A stretch of DNA of 64,000 nt from Microvirga sp. 3-52 (GCF_018383585.1 NZ_JAHAMK010000016.1:39230-103229), one strand, 5' to 3'; shown: positions 27,052 to 37,256, counted from the first letter of the stretch. A program made the numbers and translations. Notes: a model not told the origin generated them from the letters alone.

Positions 27052-30000
27052 ATGAGACGACACGTCTTCTCGAGACCTGATGACCTGGACCTTGACGCCC
27101 GCGAGTTGATCGCCGCCGCGGCTCGCCGGGCCGGCATGAGCCTTGAGGAATGGGCCGCAGCCGTGCTCGAAGAGAGGCAGGACAGGCCCGCCCCTTCCCG
27201 CCGGAAGGCCGGCAGCGATCTTGAGAGCCTGATCGCCCGGATGTCTCCTCCGCCCCGGTCCCAGCCCAAGCGGGACTACGAGGCCCTGATGGCTGCCGTG
27301 GCAGCCGAAGGCGAGCGTCAGGCTCGGGATCAGGCCTCCCAGACGGCCATCGCGCTCGAATCCATGGCCAGTTGGATCGAGCAGGCCGAAATCCGCCTGA
27401 ACGACGCCGCCCGCAGCTCTGCGGATCAGCAGGACCGAATCGCCGCCGTGCTGTCCCAGGCCTTGTCGTCCCTCAAGGATCGCCTTGACACCGTGGAGCA
27501 TCGGGTCCTCTCGGAACGGGTTGCTCCGCCGCGCATCGAATTTCCGGTGGAGGAGGCGCTCAAGGCGCTCGCCCCCATTTCCGCGACGCTCGCCGGCATG
27601 CGAGCCGACATGTCGCGCCTCGCCACGGCTCTGGAAGAGCCCAATTCCACCTGGGGCCCTTCCATCGAAGGCATCCGCGCCGAGATCGACAGGCTGCGCT
27701 GCGGCATCGAAAGTCTTGCAACCCGCGAGGAGATCGCCGCTCTCGACGCCGCTCTCGGGTCGATTGCCAAGGACCTCGAGCAGGGCCCGACGACGAAGGA
27801 TCTCCGTACCCTCGCCAGCTCGATCACCGTTCTCTACGAGCGGATCCAATCCCTTTCGGGAGAAGTGAGCGAAGGATTGCACCGGCGCATCGGCCATGAG
27901 ATCGACCACATCAAAGGCAGGATCGACGCGATGGCCGAGACGGGAATAGACCGCTCCGTCGTCGATTTCCTCAGCAGCCAGATCGCCGATATGCGCCAGG
28001 ATCTGGCGCATCGGGCCGAGCCGCAGCAGATTGCCCGGCTCTCCGACGGCATCGAGATCCTCGGCCGTCAGGTTTCGGAGCTTCGCCTCCATCAGGTGAG
28101 CAAGAGCGATTTCACCGCTCTGAAGATGTCCCTCGACGATGTCTGCTCGGCTCTCTTCGTTACCGCCACGGCGCAGGAGACGAGCAAGATCCCCGAGCAG
28201 CTGGAGAGCCTGGGCCGGCGTATCGACGTCCTCGCCCGCCGGCCCGAGCCGGCACCGGCCGATCTCACCCCGATCAGCGAGCAGCTCGCGCTCCTGACCG
28301 AGCGAATGGCCAGCCTTTCCGACGGCCGCACCGAGAACAGCCACGAGCTGACCGGAACGATCGAACGGCTGTCCTCGCGGCTCGAGGCCGTTGCCGGACA
28401 GGAGGCGTCGTCCCACGAGCCTCTGATGCAGAGGTTCGACCGCATCGAGCAGGAATTGCGCGAGTTCGGCCGGCGGACAGACACCTCGGGAACGGAGCAG
28501 ATGCTGCGCTCCATCGACGAGAAGCTCGAGCGGACGCCGCCTCACCCCGCAGGCCTCGATGCCCTCGAACGGCAGGTCATGGCCCTGGCCGAACGCTTCG
28601 AGCAGATGCCCGGAGAGGCTCTGCACAGGACCCTGAACGAGGCGGCTGGGCATCTCAAGAACCTTCAGGACGAGGCCGTCGGCATTGCCGAGCGCGCCGC
28701 CAGAACCGTACTGAACGACATCCGCCCCTCCCTGCCGAATTCCGGCGATCTCGATGCGCTCAAGCACGGCTTCGTCGAGCTGAAGGCGTTGCACAATCGG
28801 TCCGACAAGAAGACACAGGAAACCTTGCGCGCCGTCCACGATGCTCTGGAAGCCCTCGTCTCACGCCTGCCGAACCAGCGCCCATCCGCCACCAGCGAGA
28901 CGTCTGGCACCGGGCTGGCCGCGCCATCCACTCCATTGCCGCCGGCCGATCGTCTCGAAGCCGCCGTGCGCAGACTCCATGCAGCCACCCTGTCGCAGAT
29001 CGAAGAAGTCGCGCCTCGTTCCTTGGACATGGCGCCTTGTGAAGCTCTGAATGTCTCGACCCCCGAGGTCCCACAGACCGGCTCGACCATGCCGGCCGTC
29101 GTGGAAGCCGATCGCAGCAATGTCCGCGCCAGCTTCATCGCCGCGGCCCGGCGGGCCGCGCACAATGCGGTACCGGAACCGGCTTTCCCCGCAACCCTCT
29201 CCCTCTCGAGGGAGGAGGCGGAGCAGGCGGCCGAAGCGGAAGAGCCGGAGGCGAACGAACCGACCCCGTCCTTCACGTCCTTCTTCGAGCGTGTGCGTCA
29301 GAGCTTCGACAGCCATCGCCGTCCGCTTCTTTTCGGACTGGCCTTCCTGATCCTGACCGCCGGGACGTTCCAGATATTGTCCGGCGAGCGGGGCTCCCCT
29401 GAGCTGACGTCAACACAGGCGGGGAAACAGCAGGAAGCAGCTCGGCCTGCCGAGGTGAACCATTCTTCCCTGGGCGATGGCACCAGCGTCTTTCAGACAT
29501 CGAGCCTTGCCACGGGATCCAATCCTGTCGCCCCTCTGCCAGCTGGACAATTCCTCGTCGATCCCGCGACGATCGGCGGGATCCCGGCGGATGCACCGGC
29601 TGAGCTGCAGCAGGCGGCTCTCTCCGGCGATGCGGCTGCTCTCTACGAGATCGCATCCCGGGCCGCCGAAGGACGCGGCATGGCCAAGGACATGACCATC
29701 GCCGCCCACCTTTTCGAGCGGGCCTCTCAAGCGGGACTTCCTCCCGCCCAGGAACGGCTCGCCATGATGCATGCGAAGGGGGACGGTGTTCCGCTCGATC
29801 TCAAGCAGGCCGCGTTCTGGTACGAGCGTGCGGCTTTGGGCGGCAACATTCGCGCTATGCACAATCTCGCCACCCTTCTCGCCTCCGGCAAGAACGGGAA
29901 GCCGGATTACCCCGCGGCCCTGCGCTGGTACGGCGAAGCCGCCGAATGCGGCCTGCGGGACAGCCAGTACAACGTGGCAATCCTGCTCGCCGGCGGCATC

Positions 30001-30246
30001 GGGGCAAAGCCCGACCAGACCAAGGCCTTCCAGTGGTTCTCCCTCGCGGCAGACCAGGGAGACGCGGAGGCCGCCCAGAAGCGGGACGAGATGGCCGGAC
30101 GCCTGAGCGCGGCCGAAATGAAGGCCGCCAGGGCGGCTCTCGAACTCTGGCGACCGCGGGCCGTCGATCCCGTTGCCAACCAGCCGCCCGTGTTCCGTCA
30201 AGGCCGGACCGCCGCTCTGGATCGAACGCCGGGCAACCGGAGTTAA
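27052..30246 (+). CDS. PodJ-like polar localization factor (coiled coil, membrane segment, Sel1 repeats)
   Basis: A 1064-residue protein with the PodJ layout. It opens with a short conserved helix (DLDARELIAAAARRAGMSLEEW, about 10-31), then a long cytoplasmic alpha-helical and coiled-coil region (about 60-640), a proline- and acid-rich linker, a single membrane span near 759-777, and a periplasmic part with Sel1/TPR-like repeats from about 850 to 1020. In Caulobacter, PodJ marks the new pole and recruits cell-cycle and surface-structure proteins. The C-terminal peptidoglycan-binding domain of Caulobacter PodJ is not recognisable. No ribosome-binding site is strong, but the ATG at 27052 fits the conserved N-terminus. 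Confidence 0.82.
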   Translation: MRRHVFSRPDDLDLDARELIAAAARRAGMSLEEWAAAVLEERQDRPAPSRRKAGSDLESLIARMSPPPRSQPKRDYEALMAAVAAEGERQARDQASQTAIALESMASWIEQAEIRLNDAARSSADQQDRIAAVLSQALSSLKDRLDTVEHRVLSERVAPPRIEFPVEEALKALAPISATLAGMRADMSRLATALEEPNSTWGPSIEGIRAEIDRLRCGIESLATREEIAALDAALGSIAKDLEQGPTTKDLRTLASSITVLYERIQSLSGEVSEGLHRRIGHEIDHIKGRIDAMAETGIDRSVVDFLSSQIADMRQDLAHRAEPQQIARLSDGIEILGRQVSELRLHQVSKSDFTALKMSLDDVCSALFVTATAQETSKIPEQLESLGRRIDVLARRPEPAPADLTPISEQLALLTERMASLSDGRTENSHELTGTIERLSSRLEAVAGQEASSHEPLMQRFDRIEQELREFGRRTDTSGTEQMLRSIDEKLERTPPHPAGLDALERQVMALAERFEQMPGEALHRTLNEAAGHLKNLQDEAVGIAERAARTVLNDIRPSLPNSGDLDALKHGFVELKALHNRSDKKTQETLRAVHDALEALVSRLPNQRPSATSETSGTGLAAPSTPLPPADRLEAAVRRLHAATLSQIEEVAPRSLDMAPCEALNVSTPEVPQTGSTMPAVVEADRSNVRASFIAAARRAAHNAVPEPAFPATLSLSREEAEQAAEAEEPEANEPTPSFTSFFERVRQSFDSHRRPLLFGLAFLILTAGTFQILSGERGSPELTSTQAGKQQEAARPAEVNHSSLGDGTSVFQTSSLATGSNPVAPLPAGQFLVDPATIGGIPADAPAELQQAALSGDAAALYEIASRAAEGRGMAKDMTIAAHLFERASQAGLPPAQERLAMMHAKGDGVPLDLKQAAFWYERAALGGNIRAMHNLATLLASGKNGKPDYPAALRWYGEAAECGLRDSQYNVAILLAGGIGAKPDQTKAFQWFSLAADQGDAEAAQKRDEMAGRLSAAEMKAARAALELWRPRAVDPVANQPPVFRQGRTAALDRTPGNRS

Positions 30247-30455
30247 GCCTAACGCACCGCGCGGAAAGGGGACCTGATCTTTCGCTCCGAACGGTGCGCT
30301 CATCGAAGAGGGACTTCGGACCCGACAGGGGATTCCACTCTCGGGCCCGGCGCTTCAAGCAGGCTTTGTCATCTTCCGTTCAGAACATGACCGTTACACG
30401 GCCTGCATGATGCTGTAACAACGACGTGGCTGCACCGGCCATTGGGGGAACCGGG

Positions 30456-31385
30456 TTGCAAATCTATTTGCCGATTGCTGAGATGCCTGTGAGCGTTCTT
30501 CTCATCCTGGGGATGGGTGCGGCGGTAGGCTTCATTTCAGGGCTCTTCGGCATCGGCGGCGGCTTTCTGATGACGCCGCTCCTGATCTTCCTCGGAATCC
30601 CCCCGGCCGTCGCGGTGGCGACTCAATCCGCGCAGATCGTCGCCTCCTCCACGACGAGCGTGCTCGGGGCGCTGCGCCGCAATGCCCTCGATCACAAGCT
30701 CGGCGCCATATTGGTGGCGGGCGGATTCGTGGGATCGGCGCTGGGCGTATGGTTCTTTGCGGCGGCGAGACGGGCAGGCCAGCTCGACCTCGTCATCGTC
30801 ATCTCCTACGTGACGCTCTTCACCATCGTGGGCAGCCTGATGCTCAAGGAGAGCATCCGGGAATTCTGGAGCCGGCGGAAGGGCGGCGCGGTGCGCCTGC
30901 GGCGCAGGGCCGGCGAGCATGCACCCTATCTCGGCTGGCCCCTGCGCATGCGTTTCTACCGCTCGAAGCTCTATGTAAGCATCATCCCGATTCTCGGGCT
31001 TTCGCTGTTCATCGGCTTTGCCGGTGCGCTGCTCGGCATCGGCGGCGGCTTCATCGTGGTGCCGGCGCTTCTCTACATCTTCCGGGTGCCGACCACCGTG
31101 GTCGTGGGGACCTCCCAGTTCCAAATCGTCTGCACCACCCTCGTCGCCCTCATCCTCCATGCCGTCACGAACCAGGCGGTCGACATGGTCCTGGCGATCC
31201 TCCTCATCGTGGGAGGCGTCTTCGGAGCACAGTTCGGGGCGCGCATGGGGCGTCATCTGCGGGCAGAATTGTTCCGCTTCCTGCTCGCCATCCTGCTCCT
31301 GGCGGTGGGGCTTCGCTTCGGCCTCGAACTCGTGCTGAAGCCCGAAGAGCCCTTCTCCATCACCACGCAGGAGACGCGCACGTGA
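30456..31385 (+). CDS. TauE/SafE-family sulfite or organosulfonate exporter
   Basis: A 309-residue membrane protein with about eight helices and the duplicated TauE glycine-rich turns: FGIGGGFLMTPLLI in the first half and LGIGGGFIVVPALL in the second. The family exports sulfite, sulfoacetate or related anions. I take the TTG at 30456 as start: GGGGGA lies 6 bases before it and the protein then begins MQIYLPIAEMPV, the usual family opening. A GTG at 30426 has no ribosome-binding site. The stop overlaps the next gene (GTGA). Confidence 0.88.
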   Translation: MQIYLPIAEMPVSVLLILGMGAAVGFISGLFGIGGGFLMTPLLIFLGIPPAVAVATQSAQIVASSTTSVLGALRRNALDHKLGAILVAGGFVGSALGVWFFAAARRAGQLDLVIVISYVTLFTIVGSLMLKESIREFWSRRKGGAVRLRRRAGEHAPYLGWPLRMRFYRSKLYVSIIPILGLSLFIGFAGALLGIGGGFIVVPALLYIFRVPTTVVVGTSQFQIVCTTLVALILHAVTNQAVDMVLAILLIVGGVFGAQFGARMGRHLRAELFRFLLAILLLAVGLRFGLELVLKPEEPFSITTQETRT

Positions 31386-32143
31386 GGATCGTCGGCGCCC
31401 TCCTGATCCTCGTCGGCACGATGGTCTGCGCGCGAGCGGAAACCCTGATCACGTCGCTGTCGAACCACAGAGTGCTGATCAACTCCAACTACACGGGAAC
31501 GCAGATTGCCGTGTTCGGCGCCATCGAGCGGGACGCCCAGACGGTCGCGCGCGCGACGGCCTACGACGTGGTCGTCACGGTTCGCGGCCCGCGCCAGTTT
31601 CTCACCGTGCGCGAGAAGGAGCGGCTCGGGCCCGTCTGGATCAACCAGGAGCAGCAGAAGTTCCCGACCGCACCGGCTTACCTGAACGTCCTCAGCTCCC
31701 GGCCCATCGACGAGATCACGAGCGATCAACTGCGCCAGCGCCAGAAAGTCGGCCTGAGCGCCATCATCAATGCCGCCGACTTCACGCTCAATCGTGACGG
31801 CGCGGACCAGCCCTTCCGGGATGCCCTTCATCGGCTCAAAGCGCAGGAAGGCCTCTATCTCGAAGACGGGCGCGGCGTGACGTTCCTGACGCCCGAGATT
31901 TTCCGCGCCGGCATCGCGCTGCCGGCAACGGCCCCGCCGGGCAACTACGATGTCGATGTGACGCTCTTTGCCGATACCGTGATCCTGGCCCGGACGCAGA
32001 CGCATTTCGAGCTGGTCAAGACCGGCTTCGAGGAGCGGGTCGGGGTCATCGCCCGAGACTGGTCCCTCGCCTACGGCCTGTCGACCGCCGCGCTCGCCCT
32101 CTTCTTCGGCTGGCTCGCCAGCACGATCTTCCGGCGGGATTGA
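31382..32143 (+). CDS. TIGR02186-family membrane-anchored protein
   Basis: A 253-residue protein of the alphaproteobacterial TIGR02186 family, of unknown function. It has a signal sequence (residues 1-20, ending ARAE), a beta-rich exported domain, and a C-terminal membrane helix (ALALFFGWLASTIF) followed by basic residues. Its GTG start overlaps the TauE stop by 4 bases, indicating translational coupling and a shared function in the envelope, perhaps in sulfur-anion export. That role is inferred only from the recurrent pairing. Confidence 0.8.
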   Translation: MRIVGALLILVGTMVCARAETLITSLSNHRVLINSNYTGTQIAVFGAIERDAQTVARATAYDVVVTVRGPRQFLTVREKERLGPVWINQEQQKFPTAPAYLNVLSSRPIDEITSDQLRQRQKVGLSAIINAADFTLNRDGADQPFRDALHRLKAQEGLYLEDGRGVTFLTPEIFRAGIALPATAPPGNYDVDVTLFADTVILARTQTHFELVKTGFEERVGVIARDWSLAYGLSTAALALFFGWLASTIFRRD

Positions 32144-32221
32144 GCTACCGTCTCACGCTCGGCTCTTTACCCGCGAGGATCGTCAGGCGATCCTGCGTCA
32201 TGCTCAACCCGGGGATGCACG

Positions 32222-33196
32222 ATGATGCTCAGGTGCGGAACGGTTCAGTTCCACCACAAAGCCGATGACAAGGCCTACAACATGGCGGTTGTCGAGCGGT
32301 TCTGCCGCGAAGCCGCCGAGAGCCGGGTCAAGATCCTGGCCTTTCCGGAAATGTGCCTGACCGGCTACTGGCACGTACGCAATCTCGGGCGGGAGCGCCT
32401 GGAGGCGCTTGCCGAGCCTGTGCCGTCCGGTCCCTCCACCCAGGCCGTCGTCTCCCTGTCGGCCCGGTACGGCATGGCCATCGGCGTCGGCCTGATCGAG
32501 CGCGGAGAGGATGGGCGTCTCTTCAACACCTATGTGGTCTGCCTGCCCGACGGGCAGGTCCACCGCCACCGCAAGCTCCATGCCTTCGAGAGCGACGATA
32601 TTGCGAGCGGCGACAGCTACACGGTTTTCGACACGCCGTGGGGGGTGAAGGTCGGCGTCCTCATCTGCTGGGACAACAACCTGGTGGAGAACGCCCGCGC
32701 CACCGCGTTGCTCGGCGCCGACATCGTCATGGCGCCGCACCAGACCGGCGGCTGCCATTCGCGCAGCCCCCAGGCCATGGGCCTCATCGACCCTACCCTC
32801 TGGGAGAACCGGCACAGCAATCCGGAAGCCATCGAGGCGGAATTCCGGGGACCGAAAGGGCGCGAATGGCTGCTGCGCTGGCTGCCGGCGCGCGCGCACG
32901 ACAATGGCTATTTCCTGCTGTTTGCCAACGGCGTCGGGGAGGACGACGGGGAGGTCCGCATGGGCAATGCCATGATCATCGACTGCTATGGACGGATCGT
33001 CGCGGAAACGTGGAAAGCGCAGGATGCCCTCGTGGTGGCCGATCTCGACCTCGACCTCCTGCCGCTCGCCACGGGACGGCGCTGGATCCGCGGCCGCCGT
33101 CCGGAGCTCTACGGTCTTCTCACGCAGCCGCAGGGCCATGAGCTCGCCCCACGGCAGGCACGCTTCTCGGAGGCGCCTGTGGTGAAGGCGGAATGA
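32222..33196 (+). CDS. Carbon-nitrogen hydrolase (nitrilase superfamily)
   Basis: A 324-residue nitrilase-superfamily enzyme with the complete catalytic triad: E43 in LAFPEMCLTGY, K118 in HRHRKLHAFE, and C149 in VLICWDNN. Such enzymes hydrolyse nitriles, amides or carbamoyl compounds. The C149-W-D pattern is closer to amidase/N-carbamoylase branches than to true nitrilases, but the substrate is undetermined. A second ATG at 32225 could also serve as start. It stands alone between the TIGR02186 gene and a repeat. Confidence 0.9.
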   Translation: MMLRCGTVQFHHKADDKAYNMAVVERFCREAAESRVKILAFPEMCLTGYWHVRNLGRERLEALAEPVPSGPSTQAVVSLSARYGMAIGVGLIERGEDGRLFNTYVVCLPDGQVHRHRKLHAFESDDIASGDSYTVFDTPWGVKVGVLICWDNNLVENARATALLGADIVMAPHQTGGCHSRSPQAMGLIDPTLWENRHSNPEAIEAEFRGPKGREWLLRWLPARAHDNGYFLLFANGVGEDDGEVRMGNAMIIDCYGRIVAETWKAQDALVVADLDLDLLPLATGRRWIRGRRPELYGLLTQPQGHELAPRQARFSEAPVVKAE

Positions 33197-33277
33197 CTCG
33201 AGTCATTCACTGAAGGGCGCGCAACGGAAGGAGGAATGGGGATTGGGCGGGCATGCGGGCGGATCATCGACGCTCGC

Positions 33278-33367
33278 GTCATCACCGGCCTCGTGCCGGT
33301 GATCCCGATAGCGAGAGGCGCCGCGCGTCACATCATCGGGATGGCCGGGACAGGCCCGGCCATGACG
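33278..33367. repeat. Bipartite palindromic intergenic repeat (REP-like), copy 2
   Basis: Hairpin one has ATCACCGG / CCGGTGAT arms (33281-33288, 33296-33303). Hairpin two has ATGGCCGGG / CCCGGCCAT arms (33341-33349, 33355-33363). Outer CCCGAT / ATCGGG segments could join them into one cruciform. It occupies the gap between the convergent nitrilase and pdeM genes and may end both transcripts. Confidence 0.8.
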
Positions 33368-33392
33368 GCTGAAAGGATGGGATGAGCTGCTT

Positions 33393-34094
33393 TCAATCCC
33401 GGCAGAGCATCGCCTTGGCGATGGCGAAGATGCGCTCGGTGCCGATGAGATGGGCGGTGAAGCCCTTCGGGAAGAGCGGCTTGAAGGCGGCATCGCAGGC
33501 GTTGAGTCCCCCCGCATAGGCGCCGAGGGCGGGCATGACGCAGCGAGAGCCGTCGGTGAGAAAGCAGCGGCGGCGTGTTGCGCGCCCGCGCATGACCACC
33601 TTGCCGACCGGGTGCAGGTGGCCTGCGATCTCAGCCTGCTCTCCTGCCGCAGGCTCATGGCGCAGGGTGAGGGATCCGAGCGCAATCTCCTCGACCACCT
33701 GCCCGCCGATGCTGTCGGGCAGGATGCGGTCGTGGTTCCCCGTGACCCAGATCCAGTCGCGCCCCTTCTGCACGTCGCCGAGCGTTGCGCGCTCCTCGTC
33801 CCCGAGCCGGTCCGGCCCGCCGATGTCGTGGAAGCTGTCGCCGAGCGCGATGACGGTCTTCGGGTCGAAGCGGAACACCGCGTCGGCGAGCGCCAGAAGC
33901 GTCTCGCGGGTGTCGTAGGGCGGCAGCATCATGCCGCGCCGGGCGAAGGACGAGCCCTTCTCGAAATGGAGATCGGCCACGAGCAGCGCGTCGTGCGCGG
34001 GCAGATACATCGCTCCCGTCAGGTCGAGGAGCGCCAGCTGCCCGGACAGCGCGATCTCGTGGGTTGTCTGTTTGTTCTTCCGCAATGCCGTCAC
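33393..34094 (-). CDS. pdeM: Ligase-associated DNA-damage-response endonuclease PdeM
   Basis: A 233-residue calcineurin-like metallophosphoesterase. The metal-binding motifs are DLH at 41-43, GD at 85-86, GNHD at 119-122 and GHLHP at 158-162. PdeM proteins are putative nucleases of the bacterial ligase-associated DNA-damage-response set. Its start overlaps the helicase stop by 4 bases (ATGA), so the two are one operon. The exonuclease and ligase partners lie 5.8 kb away on the other strand. Confidence 0.92.
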   Translation of the reverse strand: MTALRKNKQTTHEIALSGQLALLDLTGAMYLPAHDALLVADLHFEKGSSFARRGMMLPPYDTRETLLALADAVFRFDPKTVIALGDSFHDIGGPDRLGDEERATLGDVQKGRDWIWVTGNHDRILPDSIGGQVVEEIALGSLTLRHEPAAGEQAEIAGHLHPVGKVVMRGRATRRRCFLTDGSRCVMPALGAYAGGLNACDAAFKPLFPKGFTAHLIGTERIFAIAKAMLCRD

Positions 34095-36592
34095 GCCAAA
34101 GCCTCGTCGAGAAGCGCCGCTTCCGCCTCGGCCAGAATCTCGTCCGCGTTGTCGCTATAGACGCGCTCGCGGCCGATCTCCAGCATGACGGACACGCTCA
34201 AAGGAGAAACCCGGTCGAGCGGCTTGTGGATGATTCGCCCCCGGATCCGCTCTAGCATCATGCCGAGGCGCCTCACGTCGAGGAGTCCCGTTGCCGCATC
34301 CGCCCGCGCGGCGCGGAGCAGCACGTGGTCGGGCTCGTGCTTGCGCAGCACGTCGTAGACGAGGTCGGTCGAGATCGTGACCTGCCGGCCGGTCTTCTTC
34401 TCCCCTGGAAAGCGGCGCTCGATGAGCCCGGCGATGACGGCGCATTGTCGGAACGTGCGCTTCATGAGGGAGGATTCGGCGAGCCAATCCTCCAGATCGT
34501 CGCCGAGCATGTCCTCGGAGAAGAGGTCATCCATGAAATTGGGATCACGACCGGCACGGGCCGCAATATCGCCCGAGGCATAGACCGCGATGCCGTAATC
34601 GTTGGCGACGAACCCTAGCGGCTTGAGCTTCGCCCGCTCCAGGCGCCGGGTCAGCAGCATGCCGAGGGTCTGGTGCGCCAGCCTCCCCTCGAAGGGAAAG
34701 CACGTCATGTAGAAGCGGTTGCCTCGGGGAAAGGTCTCGACGAGCAGGTCGCGGGGCCCCGGCACGATGGAGCGGCGGCGCTGATGCAGCAGCCACTCGG
34801 TCATCTGCGCCGGCAGGCGGTCCCACTCGAACGGATCGGCCAGGATCTCCCGCACCCGCGCGGCGAGAAAGGTCGAGAGGGGAAACTTGCCGCCCTCGTA
34901 GGACGGGATCATCGGATCGGCGCCGGAGCCTGCGCGCGTTGCCAGCACCTCGTCCTCGGAGATGCCCTCGAAGCGCAGCACCTCCCCGGCGAACAGGAAC
35001 GTATCGCCCGGGGTCAGCGTCTCGGCAAAGTATTCCTCGATCTCGCCGAGGATTCTTCCGCGCGGCAGCACGGTGCCGGGCCGCGAGCGCGCAGTCCTGC
35101 CCAGCCGCACCTTGATCATGCTGGACTCAACGATAGTGCCGACATTCAGCCGGTATTGCTGCGCGATCCTGGCATCGCGCACGCGCCACAGATCGTCCTT
35201 GCCCTTCACGATCTTGGCGAAGCGCTCGTAGGCGCGAAGGGCGTAGCCGCCCGTGGCGACGAAGGCCACGCAGGCCTCGAAATCCTCCCAGGTCAGGTCG
35301 GCATAGGGCGAGGCCGAGCGGATCTCCTCATAGAGTTCATCGAGCTTGAACGGCTCGGCGCAGGCCATGCCGAGGATGTGCTGGCACAGCACGTCGAGGG
35401 CGCCGATGCGCGCATCCGGCGTATCCTGCGCCGCCTCGTGCACCGCATCCAGCGCCGCGCGGCATTCGAGGATCTCGAAGCGGTTCGCCGGCACGAGATA
35501 GGCCTCCGACGGCTCGTCCATGCGGTGGTTCGAGCGGCCGATGCGCTGCATGATGCGCGAGGCGCCTTTCGGCGCGCCCACATTCACCACGAGGTCAACG
35601 TCGCCCCAGTCGATGCCGAGATCGAGGGTCGCTGTGCACACCACCGCCTTCAGCCTCCCCGCCGCCATCGCCTCCTCCACGCGACGGCGCTGCGACACGT
35701 CGAGGGAGCCGTGATGGAGCGCGATGGCGAGGTTGTCGTCGTTGAGCTTCCAGAGTTCCTGGAACGTGTATTCCGCCTGCAGGCGCGTGTTGACGAAGAC
35801 CAGGGTCGTCTTGTGACCGCGGATGAGATCATAGATCGCCGGCATCGAGAGCGAAGCCGTGTGACCCGCGAGCGGCAGGCGCTCGTCGAGTTCGAGCATG
35901 CGGATGTCGGGCTGCGCGCCGCCCTGCACGACGACGAGGTCGGCCAGGGCGTGCGTCCGCTGCGGCACCAGATAGCGCCGCAGATCGTCCGGTTTGCGCA
36001 CCGTCGCCGACAGGCCGACCGCGGTCGCCTGCGGGGCGATGGTCATGAGCCGCGCGAGGCCTAAGGACAAGAGATCGCCGCGCTTCGACGTAACGAGCGA
36101 GTGCAGCTCGTCGAGCACCACGCGGCGCAGGTCCTTGAAAAACTCCCGCGCCTCCGCATGGGCGAGGAGCAGCGCCAGCTGCTCCGGTGTGGTCAGCAGG
36201 ATGTCCGGCGGGCGTTCGATCTGCCGCGCCCGCTTGTGGGACGGCGTGTCGCCCGTGCGCGTCTCGATGCGGATGGGAAGGTCCATCTCCGCAACCGGCG
36301 CTTCGAGGTTGCGGGCGATGTCGGTGGCGAGCGCCTTGAGAGGTGAGATGTAGAGGGTGTGAAGCCCTCGCTTCTCCTTCGGCCTTCCCCCTCCCCGCTC
36401 GGCCAGCTCCACCAGGCTCGGCAGGAAGCCGGCGAGCGTCTTGCCCGCGCCGGTCGGCGCCACGAGCAGCACGGAGCGGCCCTGCCCGGCCTTGGCGAGC
36501 AGTTCGAGCTGGTGGTCCCGGGGCGCCCAGCCACGGTGCTTGAACCAGTCACGGAAGGTTTTGGGGAGAAGGGAAACGGGGACTTGCGACAT
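34091..36592 (-). CDS. Ligase-associated DNA-damage-response DEXH-box helicase (Lhr-like)
   Basis: An 833-residue superfamily 2 helicase. Walker A is APTGAGKT at 45-52, the DEXH box is DELH at 161-164, and the later motifs LVFVNTRLQAEYTF, AVVCTATLDLGID and RIGRSNHR are present. A winged-helix and Lhr-type C-terminal region completes it. It belongs to the shorter Lhr subfamily associated with ATP-dependent DNA ligase, thought to act in mutagen-induced damage repair. The start is at the edge of a 94-base gap to a divergent acetyltransferase. Confidence 0.94.
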   Translation of the reverse strand: MSQVPVSLLPKTFRDWFKHRGWAPRDHQLELLAKAGQGRSVLLVAPTGAGKTLAGFLPSLVELAERGGGRPKEKRGLHTLYISPLKALATDIARNLEAPVAEMDLPIRIETRTGDTPSHKRARQIERPPDILLTTPEQLALLLAHAEAREFFKDLRRVVLDELHSLVTSKRGDLLSLGLARLMTIAPQATAVGLSATVRKPDDLRRYLVPQRTHALADLVVVQGGAQPDIRMLELDERLPLAGHTASLSMPAIYDLIRGHKTTLVFVNTRLQAEYTFQELWKLNDDNLAIALHHGSLDVSQRRRVEEAMAAGRLKAVVCTATLDLGIDWGDVDLVVNVGAPKGASRIMQRIGRSNHRMDEPSEAYLVPANRFEILECRAALDAVHEAAQDTPDARIGALDVLCQHILGMACAEPFKLDELYEEIRSASPYADLTWEDFEACVAFVATGGYALRAYERFAKIVKGKDDLWRVRDARIAQQYRLNVGTIVESSMIKVRLGRTARSRPGTVLPRGRILGEIEEYFAETLTPGDTFLFAGEVLRFEGISEDEVLATRAGSGADPMIPSYEGGKFPLSTFLAARVREILADPFEWDRLPAQMTEWLLHQRRRSIVPGPRDLLVETFPRGNRFYMTCFPFEGRLAHQTLGMLLTRRLERAKLKPLGFVANDYGIAVYASGDIAARAGRDPNFMDDLFSEDMLGDDLEDWLAESSLMKRTFRQCAVIAGLIERRFPGEKKTGRQVTISTDLVYDVLRKHEPDHVLLRAARADAATGLLDVRRLGMMLERIRGRIIHKPLDRVSPLSVSVMLEIGRERVYSDNADEILAEAEAALLDEALA

Positions 36593-36686
36593 CTGTCCTC
36601 AACATAAGGCCCCGAGGCACTTTCGCCAGAGACTTCCTTATCGTCCGAAACAGGATTACATATTCAAGGGCGCCGGAGGGGATGGC

Positions 36687-37169
36687 ATGAATGGCGGGCT
36701 TCGCGCGGCCGAACGGAATGAACTCGAAGAAATCGGCAGGCTCTACCATGCCGTCTGGCGGGAAACGCAGGCTCCTCTTCAGCCGGCGGGCGTGGCGGCC
36801 TATCGCGACGAGGCTTTCTTCATCGAACGGGTGAGGCGCTTTCCCGTGCCGCCCCTCGCGGCCTATTTCGAGGGCAGACTCCTGGGTTTCGCCGCCTGGG
36901 CGGACAACACGCTCGGCCAGCTCTATATCGCGCCGGAAGGGCGGAAGCTCGGCCTCGGCCGCGCCCTGCTGCTGGCGAGCGAACACGCGATCTGGGCAAG
37001 CGGCTTCGACCGGGCCCGTCTCCTGTGCCTCGTCGGCAACGATGCCGCCCGCACATTCTATGAACGCTGCGGCTGGCGCCATGCGGCCGACATCGTCGAG
37101 GAAGCGGAGACCCGGAGCGGGCCGGTCCCGGTGGCCTGCTGGGAAATGGTGAAGGACCTCCAGGTGTGA
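36687..37169 (+). CDS. GNAT-family N-acetyltransferase
   Basis: A 160-residue GNAT acetyltransferase. The acetyl-CoA loop is in YIAPEGRKLGLGRALLLASE, and NDAARTFYERCGWR near residue 125 is the usual C-terminal strand-helix. The open frame begins at 36441 inside the divergent helicase, but the ATG at 36687 with GGAGGGG upstream starts the recognisable fold. The acceptor is unknown. It lies between the two halves of the ligase-associated repair set without an evident functional link to it. Confidence 0.87.
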   Translation: MNGGLRAAERNELEEIGRLYHAVWRETQAPLQPAGVAAYRDEAFFIERVRRFPVPPLAAYFEGRLLGFAAWADNTLGQLYIAPEGRKLGLGRALLLASEHAIWASGFDRARLLCLVGNDAARTFYERCGWRHAADIVEEAETRSGPVPVACWEMVKDLQV

Positions 37170-37256
37170 GTCACGCTCATCGTCCCTCTTGCCATCTCTC
37201 AGAAGATCATTTCAGCTTGGGCAACGCCAGCACCGAGAACGAAAAGGCAAAACGCC

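Noticed and set aside
26932..28839. 635-codon minus-strand frame opposite the PodJ-like gene
   Set aside because: Antisense shadow of a strongly biased coding sequence; no recognisable domain.
30749..31381. Upstream extension of the TIGR02186 frame
   Set aside because: It lies inside the TauE gene in another frame; the signal peptide starts at the GTG at 31382.
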